Source: JAGVSV01 sp050952845 | Lineage (GTDB): Bacteria; Bacillota; Clostridia; Christensenellales; Aristaeellaceae | Assembly (NCBI GenBank): GCA_050952845.1 | Contig: JBMNLP010000001.1 | Location: 2,356,001-2,420,000 of the forward strand | Length of the DNA: 64,000 nucleotides | Direction of reading: 5' to 3' | In this document: positions 20,472 through 28,326 of the stretch, piece by piece | Numbering within the stretch: the stretch's first letter is position 1 | Layout: every line of letters starts with the position of its first letter | Position numbers and translations under genes: made by a program | The notes under the pieces: generated by a model | Told to the model about the DNA's origin: nothing | The model's input: only the letters and a program-made list of their open reading frames with translations | Database searches by the model: none

Positions 20472-20570
20472 CGTATCTCATCCTTCCCTTCAACAGTACT
20501 ATCCTGCAATTGCCCGCTGCGATTAAATTAGTCTCCTGTTCAATGTCACAAGATGAAGTAACTCAAGGAC

Positions 20571-20584
20571 TGAAACCGATTACA
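20571..20584 (-). promoter_or_regulatory. LacI/CcpA-type operator of operon 2
   Basis: Minus strand TGTAATCGGTTTCA, an imperfect palindrome with central CG, starting 29 bases after the -10 box. It nearly matches the operator of operon 3 and that of the 13-gene operon, and also fits a relaxed cre consensus. Its position downstream of the promoter suggests roadblock repression. Confidence 0.65.
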
Positions 20585-20613
20585 ATTCCATCTACAAATA
20601 TTATTCTATAATT

Positions 20614-20642
20614 AATCTACTATACAGCCAGCACATTGTCAA
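20614..20642 (-). promoter_or_regulatory. promoter of importer operon 2
   Basis: Minus strand TTGACA (20637-20642) and TAGATT (20614-20619), spacer 17. Just upstream lies an A-rich block (to 20670) almost identical to that before operon 3. The remaining bases of the gap 20472-20747 hold the operator at 20571-20584; nothing else was recognised. Confidence 0.65.
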
Positions 20643-20747
20643 GCACCTTTTGTTTTTTTATTGTTTTTATTGTGATTCAAATAGTTAACACATAATGCCA
20701 ACACTTTGCCTGGTTACCTATGCTGCCCCTGATCACTCCTTAGGCGC

Positions 20748-21533
20748 TTACCTGGGAAAGATCATCCCCTCTCCCTGTTGAAACAAGCATAGTTCACAAT
20801 TTTCTGCATACGTTGGCAGATGATCGATCATCTGCTGGGGATTTCCCATGTGCAGGGGGAAGGTCCAGAAATGGCAGGGAACACAATACCGGGGCTGCAA
20901 GGCGCCAGCCAACTCCGCAGCCTGGATACCATCCAGGTTGCCAAAGGCGCCGTTGATCGGGAGGATGGCGATATCCGGCTTTCGCTCCACAGCGCGTTTC
21001 AGCCTTTCCATATTCAGCGCCGTATCGCCGGCATAGTAAACGGAGATAAAGCCAAAGTCCAGAATAAAACCAAGCGCGTCTTTTGACAGCTCGCCATGGT
21101 CACAATCCACCCCCAGCACAGAAAAGCTTTCAAATGTTTTTGCTTCACCCGGATGGAGCGGATCAACCCGGCTGATATCGCGGCCTTCGTCCTCCATGGC
21201 TTTCGCCACTGTCGGCGTGGTCAGGATGTTCAAATCCTTGCTGCGCATCAAAGCGTCAATGGAATCTTTATCATAATGATCCCCATGCTCATGCGAAATG
21301 AGGAGATAATCCAAATGCAGCTCCTCCGCAAGGCAGGGGGCAGGCATCAGCCGCTTAAACCCAAGCCCGAACTCCGGGCTTGTGCGCTGCACATAGTCCG
21401 ACAGATACGGATCAATGGCAATCAGCTTGCCGGAGCTTGTTTTGATAACGAACCCTGCCTGTCCAAGCCAGAACAAAGCGATTTGACCTTTCCCGGGATT
21501 CATGCTGTTTAAATTATGCAAAAAATTACTCAT
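20748..21533 (-). CDS. metallo-beta-lactamase-fold hydrolase, UlaG-like
   Basis: 261 residues. Metal motif HEHGDHYD (HxHxDH), DCDHGE, YYAGDTALN and C-terminal PCHFWTF resemble UlaG, the L-ascorbate-6-phosphate lactonase, more than RNase Z or glyoxalase II. UlaG-like enzymes hydrolyse phosphorylated lactones or cyclic phosphates in the cytosol. Last gene of the 13-gene operon, about 95 bases after the E3 gene. No other ascorbate genes are present, so the substrate may be a sugar lactone of the local pathway. GTGAGGAAAATAG precedes the ATG. Confidence 0.8.
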   Translation of the reverse strand: MSNFLHNLNSMNPGKGQIALFWLGQAGFVIKTSSGKLIAIDPYLSDYVQRTSPEFGLGFKRLMPAPCLAEELHLDYLLISHEHGDHYDKDSIDALMRSKDLNILTTPTVAKAMEDEGRDISRVDPLHPGEAKTFESFSVLGVDCDHGELSKDALGFILDFGFISVYYAGDTALNMERLKRAVERKPDIAILPINGAFGNLDGIQAAELAGALQPRYCVPCHFWTFPLHMGNPQQMIDHLPTYAENCELCLFQQGEGMIFPR

Positions 21534-21628
21534 CTATTTTCCTCACTTGCTGACAAGAAGCAGCCGTTCTTTTCACGAGATCGAGCCGCACGCCCATCGA
21601 CCGGCAGCAAGCCCGGGCTCAGCCTTAT

Positions 21629-23008
21629 TCATAAACCCCGCTTTAGCATCTTGTGACAGGACAACCCCATCACGTCATGGGATGCCTCCATGATGATTTC
21701 GCTGACCGTGGGATGCGGGTGGATTGTATCCGCCAACTCCTCGATGGTGCCTTCACACCTCATGACAGCGGCGATTTCTGCAATCATGTCGGTTGCGCGC
21801 GGCGCCATGATCTGGGCGCCCAATATTTCGCCGGTTTTTTCGTCGGAAACAATCTGACAAAGCCCCACGCGTTCGTCCATGACCATAGAACGCCCATTTC
21901 CGGCTACGTCAAAGACCCCAACCTTCACGCGGTATCCCGCGTCGATCGCAGCCTGCTTTGTCATGCCGACATAAGCGATCTCAGGATGCGTGTAAACGCA
22001 GGCGGGCACGACGCGATCATCCATGCGCGTATCCTTCCCCGCACACTGGGCAGCAGCGACAGCGCCTTGAGCGCTTGCCATGTGCGCAAGCTGCATTTTT
22101 CCCGTTATGTCTCCAATCGCGTACACATTGGGCAGGTTGGTGCGGAGCCTGTCATCCGTCAACACATAGCCACGCTGCGTGGCAATGCCCAGCGCCTCCA
22201 AACCAATGCCTTCCGTCATAGGCCGTCTGCCGGTGCATATTACGCACACCTGTCCCGATGCTGTTTTCTTCTCACCGCTCAGCTCATAGGTTACTGTGCC
22301 ATCCCGGCTGATCGAAGAAACCTTGGCTTGTGTAACAAAGTCAACCTTCTTCTGCGACATGGTTTTCTTCAGCAACTGGACAATGCTCTGCTCCATGCCC
22401 GGCAATATCTCATCCATCATTTCCAGAACGGTTACCTTGGTGCCCAGCGCGGCAAAAAGCGTCGCAAACTCAATGCCTATCACACCGCCGCCAACAATGA
22501 CTGCGCTTTCAGGCAAGCTTTTCAGAGACAGCACATCGTCGCTGGTCAACCCGAACTCCGCCCCCGCAATGGGAGGAACAGAAGGCCGGGATCCTGTAGC
22601 CAGGATGATCTTGTCCGCAGTAATGTTCTTTTCATCCACCTGCAGCGTATGCGCATCCTTTAGCACCCCAAAGCCTCGGATGATTGCGACGCCATGCGCT
22701 TTTTCAAGCGCTTCAACGCCTCGGCGAAGGGCGCTGACGCACCGGTCTTTATGCGCTGCCAAAGCCGCATAATCAAAAGTGACGCCGGAAACGCCAATGC
22801 CATACTTGCCGGCGTTTTCAATTGTCTCCCACACCTCTGCGCCATGCAGCAGCGCCTTCGTGGGGATACAGCCCCGGTTCAGGCAAGTGCCCCCCAATTC
22901 GCCGGACTCAATCAACGCAGTACGCAAGCCATATTGAGCGCAGCGAATGGCCGCTACATATCCCCCCGGGCCGCCGCCTAAAACAGCTACATCAAATTCC
23001 CTGCTCAT
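21629..23008 (-). CDS. lpdA: dihydrolipoamide dehydrogenase (E3)
   Basis: 459-residue flavoprotein that reoxidises the E2 lipoyl group with NAD+. Seen: FAD motif GGGPGGYVAA, redox disulfide GGTCLNRGCIPTKALL, NAD motif VIVGGGVIGIE, FAD motif 2 AIGDITG, and the C-terminal His-Glu pair in HPHPTVSE. ATG at 23008 follows GAAAGGCATCGTC; an upstream in-frame start at 23110 would add a non-homologous segment. It lies 13 bases after the E2 gene, so it is the dedicated E3 of this complex. No lipoyl domain is fused to its N-terminus, unlike some acetoin-complex E3 proteins. Confidence 0.95.
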   Translation of the reverse strand: MSREFDVAVLGGGPGGYVAAIRCAQYGLRTALIESGELGGTCLNRGCIPTKALLHGAEVWETIENAGKYGIGVSGVTFDYAALAAHKDRCVSALRRGVEALEKAHGVAIIRGFGVLKDAHTLQVDEKNITADKIILATGSRPSVPPIAGAEFGLTSDDVLSLKSLPESAVIVGGGVIGIEFATLFAALGTKVTVLEMMDEILPGMEQSIVQLLKKTMSQKKVDFVTQAKVSSISRDGTVTYELSGEKKTASGQVCVICTGRRPMTEGIGLEALGIATQRGYVLTDDRLRTNLPNVYAIGDITGKMQLAHMASAQGAVAAAQCAGKDTRMDDRVVPACVYTHPEIAYVGMTKQAAIDAGYRVKVGVFDVAGNGRSMVMDERVGLCQIVSDEKTGEILGAQIMAPRATDMIAEIAAVMRCEGTIEELADTIHPHPTVSEIIMEASHDVMGLSCHKMLKRGL

Positions 23009-23021
23009 GACGATGCCTTTC

Positions 23022-24329
23022 TCATAACAGCAGCACAGGATTCTCAAGCAATTCCTTGATTCTTCCCAGGAAAATCGCGGCAGGGGCGCCGTCGATAACA
23101 CAGTGGTCATAGGTGAGCGTGAGCCACATCATCGGGCGAACGCCGATGCTGTCATCTTCCAACACCACAGGCTGTTTCTTCATTGCGCCCACCGCCAGGA
23201 TGCCTGATTCGGGCGGGTTGAGAATGGCGACAAACCGATCCACGCCCAGCATACCGAGGTTGGTCACGGTGAAGGTACCCTGTGTCAGCTCGTCAGGGGT
23301 AATCGTACCGGACTTCGCCTTTTCTGCTAATACCTTGGTTGCGCCAGCGATTTCCTGCAGCGTCTTCTTGTTCGCATCTGTCACAACAGGCACCAGAAGC
23401 CCGCGCGGGGTGGCGACAGCGATGCCAACATTGACATAGTGCTTTTGGATGATGTTGTTCTCCTGACGAACGGCGTTGATCTGCGGATGCTCCTCCAAGG
23501 CCTTCGCTGTGCAGCGTATGATAATATCATTCAAGCTGATGTTGATTTCAGCATCTTTGAGCCGTTTCCGCAAGCGGACACATTCGCTCATGTCCACAAG
23601 CATGCTGTGATTGGCTTGTGCCGCTGTGTCCAGACTGCTGCGCATGGAATTGGCGATTCCCCTGCGCATTCCGTTCATGGGAATCACTGTTTCCAGGCGC
23701 TCGGCTGTGCCATCAACAGCCTGAGCGGACAGCGCTTTTTGTACATCAGCCGCCATGACCTTGCCCCGCGCGCCGGATCCCTCAACGCTGTCCAGCGATA
23801 TGCCGCTCAGGCTTGCAACTTTGCGCGCAAGGGGACTTGCCGCCACGGGCTGGTAAGCCAACACATCCCGTTCGATGATCAGGTTGTCCGGTCCCGTAGC
23901 GTTTACAGAATCAAGCGGAATGCCACGCTCCTGCGCCCTCAGCTTCGCGCGGGGAGTAGCGTACTTTCCGCCAGCCTGTGTTGATATCGAAATTGGCCTG
24001 CTCAAACGCTGGTTTTCCTGGGAAGAAGCCCCCCTTTCGGCGGAAACATCGGCAGACGGAGAGGGCGTTTCAATGTCCTCAACCTTCTCTCCTTCCTCAC
24101 CAATGTAAGCAATCACTTCCGTGATGGGAACCGTATTACCCTCCGGATGTATGATCTTCAGCAGTTTGCCTTCTGCAGACGAGTCAATCGTGATGGTGAG
24201 CTTGTCTGTTTCCATTTCGAACAGCGGCTCCCCCAATTTAACCATGTCGCCCTCGGCTTTCAGCCACTGGGTGATATGTCCCTCCGTCATTTGCAGGCCC
24301 TGTTTGGGCATGATGATCTTCTGTGCCAT
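23022..24329 (-). CDS. 2-oxo acid/acetoin dehydrogenase complex E2 (dihydrolipoyl acyltransferase)
   Basis: 435 residues. Lipoyl domain 1-80 with METDK, lipoylated Lys about 43. Then a linker and what looks like two peripheral subunit-binding domains in tandem: about 123-159 (YATPRAKLRAQERGI...) and about 164-200 (ASPLARKVASLSGIS...SGARGK). The catalytic domain (about 215-435) ends with HCVIDG, His about 409 and Asp about 413, which transfers the acyl group to CoA. One such binding domain is usual. ATG at 24329 follows GAGGGGCTGAG. In the complex the product is acetyl-CoA from pyruvate or acetoin. Confidence 0.93.
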   Translation of the reverse strand: MAQKIIMPKQGLQMTEGHITQWLKAEGDMVKLGEPLFEMETDKLTITIDSSAEGKLLKIIHPEGNTVPITEVIAYIGEEGEKVEDIETPSPSADVSAERGASSQENQRLSRPISISTQAGGKYATPRAKLRAQERGIPLDSVNATGPDNLIIERDVLAYQPVAASPLARKVASLSGISLDSVEGSGARGKVMAADVQKALSAQAVDGTAERLETVIPMNGMRRGIANSMRSSLDTAAQANHSMLVDMSECVRLRKRLKDAEINISLNDIIIRCTAKALEEHPQINAVRQENNIIQKHYVNVGIAVATPRGLLVPVVTDANKKTLQEIAGATKVLAEKAKSGTITPDELTQGTFTVTNLGMLGVDRFVAILNPPESGILAVGAMKKQPVVLEDDSIGVRPMMWLTLTYDHCVIDGAPAAIFLGRIKELLENPVLLL

Positions 24330-24343
24330 TGTTCTCAGCCCCT

Positions 24344-25324
24344 CTATTGATAGCAAACTTCCCGGGCAGCCTTGACGATATCAGCCACCTGAGGCGTTGC
24401 TGCGTTCTCCAAATTCAGCGCAAACGGCAGAGGACATGCCAGCGTTCCGAGCCTTAAAGGCGGCGCGTCCAAATACCGGAAAGCTTCCTCGGTAACCATC
24501 GCCGCCACCTCAGCGCCCCAGCCAGCGTTTCGGTGCGCTTCATGCACAACCACCAGCCTGCCGGTTTTCTTGACTGAATTGATCACGGTTGCCTTATCAA
24601 AGGGCACCAGGGTCATCGGATCGATCACTTCGGCAGAAATGCCTAAATCCTCCAACTCCTTTGCCGCTTCCAAAGCCCGTTTCACATACAGCAGGTTGGC
24701 AACAATCGTCACGTCGGTTCCCTCACGCTTGATGTCCGCTTTGCCAAAGGGCAACATGAATTCAGGATCGTCGGACACTTCGCCTTGATCAGCATAAAGC
24801 GCCTTGTGCTCAAAGAACATCACCGGATTGTCATCGCGAATAGCCGTGCGGAGCAAACCCGCCGCATCCTGAGGCGTGGACGGGCAAACGACCTTCAAGC
24901 CTGGAAAATGCACGAAGAACGTTTCCATGCTTTGAGAATGGGTAGCAGCGTTTCCTCGTCCTATGCCTTGCTGGCCTCTGATAACCAGCGGGATTTTCGC
25001 CCGCCCGCCGAAAATGTAGCGGGTCTTAGCCACTTGGTTGATAATCTGATCCATGGCAACCAAAGTAAAGTCCATATACATCAGTTCGACAATGGGGCGC
25101 ATGCCGGCGCAAGCTGCTCCCAGGCCTGCGCCAATGAATCCCGCCTCGCTGATCGGCGTGTTTCTTACGCGTTCCGTGCCGAATTCCTTGTACAAATCCC
25201 GTGTGCAGCCAAATATTCCCCCCAGCTTCTCGATATCCTCGCCCATGATAAAAACGTTCTCATCCCTGCGCATTTCCTGAGCAATAACATCTCGGATTGC
25301 GATAGCGTATGTTTTCTTGCTCAT
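24344..25324 (-). CDS. thiamine-dependent dehydrogenase E1 beta subunit
   Basis: 326 residues, transketolase central and C-terminal domains. Seen: FIMGEDIEKLGGIFGCTRDL, the GQQGIGRGNAATHSQSMETF segment (the His region used with E1 alpha), and VVVHEAHRNAGWGAEVAAMV in the C-terminal domain. Similar both to pyruvate dehydrogenase PdhB and to the acetoin dehydrogenase AcoB; sequence inspection does not separate the two. ATG at 25324 follows GAGGAGGCATGAG and lies 1 base after the E1 alpha stop. Confidence 0.92.
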   Translation of the reverse strand: MSKKTYAIAIRDVIAQEMRRDENVFIMGEDIEKLGGIFGCTRDLYKEFGTERVRNTPISEAGFIGAGLGAACAGMRPIVELMYMDFTLVAMDQIINQVAKTRYIFGGRAKIPLVIRGQQGIGRGNAATHSQSMETFFVHFPGLKVVCPSTPQDAAGLLRTAIRDDNPVMFFEHKALYADQGEVSDDPEFMLPFGKADIKREGTDVTIVANLLYVKRALEAAKELEDLGISAEVIDPMTLVPFDKATVINSVKKTGRLVVVHEAHRNAGWGAEVAAMVTEEAFRYLDAPPLRLGTLACPLPFALNLENAATPQVADIVKAAREVCYQ

Positions 25325-25325
25325 C

Positions 25326-26288
25326 TCATGCCTCCTCATAAAACACGTCTTCAAGAACCTTGCTCGCGTCGGGTAGCGGACTGTTTAGCGCGAATGCCAC
25401 CGCTTCCTCAACTTCCTTCTTCGCCTGCTGAGAGAGTTGCTCTAATTCCTCGGCTGTAAATCCCTGCTGCAGCAGTTTTTCCCCGTAGCGCTTGATGGGG
25501 CACTTTTCTTTCCAACTCTCCACTTCTTCACGGGTACGATAAACCTGCGGGTCTCCCATCCAGTGCCCGAGCCAGCGATAGGTTTTGCATTCAATCAACG
25601 TCGGCCCCTCGCCAGCACGGGCACGCTTCAATGCCGTGCGGAAGGCCTCGTCAATCGCCTCAACATCGTTTCCATCCACCGTCACGCCGGGCATGTTATA
25701 CGATGCGGCCCTCACACTGATGTCCTCAACGCTGGTGGATTGCCAGGCGGGAACAGAAATGCCATAGCCATTGTTCTCACAGATGAAGATAACCGGCACC
25801 TTCCACAAAGAGGCTAAGTTCAGCGCCTCATGAAATATGCCTTCATTGCTGGCGCCATCTCCAAAAAAGCTCACGGCAACCTCGTTCCGCTTCTGCATCT
25901 TGGAAGCCAGCCCCGCGCCTACTGCGATGGGAATGCCTCCCCCCACAATGGCGTTCGCGCCCAGGTTTCCCGTTTCAAAATCAGCAATGTGCATGGAGCC
26001 GCCACGGCCCTTGCAATATCCTGTCGCTTTGCCCATCAGCTCCGCCATTGCATAATCCAGCCTCGCGCCTTTCGCAATGCAATGCCCATGGCCGCGGTGC
26101 GTGCTGGTGATATAGTCCTTATCCGTGAGGCTGGAACACACCGTTGCCGCCACCGCTTCCTGACCTACGCATAGATGAACCGATCCCCTGAGCTTGTTGG
26201 ATTCGAACAAAGTTACAACCTGTTCTTCAAAGCCGCGGATGCGGTGCATGGTCAGATAAATCCGCGACGCCCTTTCCTTCGAAATCAT
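25326..26288 (-). CDS. thiamine-dependent dehydrogenase E1 alpha subunit (pyruvate or acetoin)
   Basis: 320 residues. Thiamine diphosphate motif GDGASNEG ... ICENN (GDG-x(n)-NN), KGRGGSMHIADFETGNLGAN, and the phosphorylation-loop-like YRWLGHWMGDP. The GGSMHIAD and GNLGANAIVGGGIP segments recall acetoin dehydrogenase AcoA, although many clostridial pyruvate E1 alpha proteins share them. With E1 beta it decarboxylates pyruvate, or splits acetoin into acetaldehyde plus an acetyl group passed to E2. The start overlaps the SucD-like stop in ATGA; GGAGGAGTATCAACT precedes it. Confidence 0.92.
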   Translation of the reverse strand: MISKERASRIYLTMHRIRGFEEQVVTLFESNKLRGSVHLCVGQEAVAATVCSSLTDKDYITSTHRGHGHCIAKGARLDYAMAELMGKATGYCKGRGGSMHIADFETGNLGANAIVGGGIPIAVGAGLASKMQKRNEVAVSFFGDGASNEGIFHEALNLASLWKVPVIFICENNGYGISVPAWQSTSVEDISVRAASYNMPGVTVDGNDVEAIDEAFRTALKRARAGEGPTLIECKTYRWLGHWMGDPQVYRTREEVESWKEKCPIKRYGEKLLQQGFTAEELEQLSQQAKKEVEEAVAFALNSPLPDASKVLEDVFYEEA

Positions 26289-27169
26289 AGTTGATACTCC
26301 TCCCGTAGATTAAGCAGGATTTCGGCAATGTGCTGCGTGCTTTCAGCAATATGAACACCTGCCTCCCGCAACGCAGCCTCTTTGTTCTGCGCACTGCCTG
26401 TCCCATCTGCGGACACAATCGCTCCCGCATGTCCCATGCTGCGGCCTTTCGGCGCATTCTTCCCCGTGATGACGGCAACAACAGGCTTTTTCACATGCTG
26501 CTTTATGTATTCCGCAGCTAACTCTTCTTCATTGCCGCCAATTTCTCCGATCAACACAATGGCTTTTGTGTTTTCATCTGCATTCAGCTCCGGCAGGATA
26601 TCAATAAAGCTTGACCCCGGAATCATGTCGCCACCCACTCCTACGCAGATCGATTGGCCAATGCCCATCTGGGTAAGCAGGAAGACTGTTTCATAGCAGT
26701 TGGTCGCGCTGCGGCTCATGATGCCAACGTGACCCGGCGAAAAAATCCTGTGCGCCATGAAGCCAATTTTGCATTTCCCTGGCGCGATGATGCCGAACGA
26801 GTTTGGCCCCACCAGCTGAACGCCCCGATCCCTTGCCAATCGGCGGCAGAACATCATATCCTGTACAGGCACATGCTCGGCAATTGTAACAACCAACGGA
26901 ACGCCTGCCTCAATCGCCTCCGTTACGGAATCCTTGACAAACCGCGCCGGCACAAACAAGACGCTTGCGTTAGCCTGCGTGCGCTCCATGGCTTCACGAA
27001 CGGTGTGAAACACAGGAACTCCGTGTACCTCTTGCCCGCCTTTTCCAGGAGTAACCCCCGCAACAACCTTGGTGCCATAGGCTAACATCTGCTCTGTGTG
27101 AAACCGTCCTTCCCGTCCCGTCATCCCCTGCACAATGACCTTGGTTTCCTGATTGATCAGGATACTCAC
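26285..27169 (-). CDS. sucD: succinyl-CoA synthetase alpha-like subunit (ADP-forming acyl-CoA ligase)
   Basis: 294 residues. CoA-binding Rossmann domain VIVQGMTGREGRFHTEQM at the N-terminus; ligase domain with CVGVGGDMIPGSSFIDIL and GEIGGNEEE; phosphohistidine His247 in MGHAGAIV. With the beta subunit it couples acyl-CoA cleavage to ATP (or GTP) formation. Two active-site loops differ from SucD: GPNCPG reads GPNSFG, and SRSGTLTYE reads SRSATNCYE, so succinate need not be the substrate. Start codon GTG at 27169 overlaps the beta-subunit stop (GTGA), with GGAGGG upstream. No other citric acid cycle genes are nearby. Confidence 0.9.
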   Translation of the reverse strand: MSILINQETKVIVQGMTGREGRFHTEQMLAYGTKVVAGVTPGKGGQEVHGVPVFHTVREAMERTQANASVLFVPARFVKDSVTEAIEAGVPLVVTIAEHVPVQDMMFCRRLARDRGVQLVGPNSFGIIAPGKCKIGFMAHRIFSPGHVGIMSRSATNCYETVFLLTQMGIGQSICVGVGGDMIPGSSFIDILPELNADENTKAIVLIGEIGGNEEELAAEYIKQHVKKPVVAVITGKNAPKGRSMGHAGAIVSADGTGSAQNKEAALREAGVHIAESTQHIAEILLNLREEYQL

Positions 27170-28326
27170 AGCAAATCCCTCCTTTCAACAAGAAGAGCAA
27201 CGCTTTCTCGAATATCCTCCGCCATCAGGAGCCTGCTATCTATTCCATGCAGCATTTCGACGCCTTTTTCTTTGTTGGTTCCTTCCATGCGCACAATCAC
27301 AAACTGCCCCTTGCCAAGATCATTCTGAACCGCATCCCGAACGCCTTGCGCCACTTCATCGCACCTGGTGATCCCGCCGAAGATGTTGATGAGCACGGCC
27401 TTTACCCCTGGCGTGGACAACATGATCCGCAAGCCCTGGCTGATTCTGTCTGCCGTTGCTCCTCCGCCCAAATCCAGCGCCGCGCTGACATGAATGTTTT
27501 CTTTGGCAATCAAATCGATGCAGCTCATCAGCATGCCGGAACCATTGGAAATCACAGCAACCGATCCGTTTTTTTCAATCGGGATATAGAGGAAGTTGTA
27601 GGATCGGGCTTCCTTTACAAAATCCTCCTCGACCATCACTTCCCGCGCTTCCAGCCATGCCTTCTTGCGAAACAGCGCGCTGTCATCGATCATTACCTTG
27701 CCGTCCAGCGCAACGATCCTCTGATCGCCCTCACATACCGCAAGCGGGTTGATCTCCGTCAACAGCGCATCCTGCTGCAGGAACAGCTGATAGAGATGAT
27801 GAACGATGTTGTAAAGCTCATCTGAATAGGCAAGAGAAAGCCCGCTTTTTGACAGCAGATAGGATACGGCGTATGGCTGGACGCCGATATACGGATCAAT
27901 CGGCAAACGCAGGATTTTTTGGGGCTGCGTTCTTGCCAGCTCCTCAATATCCATGCCCCCTTCAGGGGAAAAGATGATCATCGGACATTTGTTCACCCGA
28001 TCCATGATGATGGACAGATACCATTCCGACATCACATTTGCTTTTTCCGTTACCAATACCTGGTGTACGGTATGGCCAAGCAGCTCGGACCCCAGCAAAT
28101 CCTGACAGTGTTTTCGGGCATCATCGATTGTATCCGCAAAACGGATGCCTCCTGCTTTCCCCCGGCCACCGGATGCTATCTGCGCCTTCACAACCACGGG
28201 AAATCGGAAGCCCTCTATACCCACCGCGTCGTTGAAACAATCCTCCTGGGAAAGCACAGCGTTTTTCATCGTCGGTATCCGGTACTGGCTGAATAGAGAG
28301 AGAGCTTGATGCTCCAACAGCTTCAT
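27166..28326 (-). CDS. sucC: succinyl-CoA synthetase beta-like subunit (ADP-forming acyl-CoA ligase)
   Basis: 386 residues: ATP-grasp domain (about 1-235) with VVKAQIASGGRGKAGGI nucleotide contacts and LLTEINPLAV metal ligands, then a CoA-ligase flavodoxin-like domain with NGSGMLMSCIDLI, LDLGGGAT and NIFGGITRCDEVA. ATG at 28326 overlaps the aldehyde dehydrogenase stop by 4 bases (ATGA). This tight coupling to a CoA-acylating dehydrogenase argues that the ligase cleaves the acyl-CoA made by that enzyme (acetyl-CoA or a short homologue) rather than succinyl-CoA. Known functional parallels are the ADP-forming sulfoacetate-CoA ligases, also SucCD-like and paired with such a dehydrogenase. Confidence 0.9.
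   Translation of the reverse strand: MKLLEHQALSLFSQYRIPTMKNAVLSQEDCFNDAVGIEGFRFPVVVKAQIASGGRGKAGGIRFADTIDDARKHCQDLLGSELLGHTVHQVLVTEKANVMSEWYLSIIMDRVNKCPMIIFSPEGGMDIEELARTQPQKILRLPIDPYIGVQPYAVSYLLSKSGLSLAYSDELYNIVHHLYQLFLQQDALLTEINPLAVCEGDQRIVALDGKVMIDDSALFRKKAWLEAREVMVEEDFVKEARSYNFLYIPIEKNGSVAVISNGSGMLMSCIDLIAKENIHVSAALDLGGGATADRISQGLRIMLSTPGVKAVLINIFGGITRCDEVAQGVRDAVQNDLGKGQFVIVRMEGTNKEKGVEMLHGIDSRLLMAEDIRESVALLVERRDLL

Noticed and set aside
20748..21533. L-ascorbate utilisation inferred from the UlaG-like protein
   Set aside because: No PTS transporter, decarboxylase or epimerase of the ula pathway is in the window.
21629..26288. Calling the E1/E2/E3 genes definitely an acetoin dehydrogenase
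   Set aside because: Some E1 alpha motifs fit AcoA, but the same motifs occur in pyruvate dehydrogenases and no acetoin-specific gene accompanies them; left as pyruvate or acetoin.
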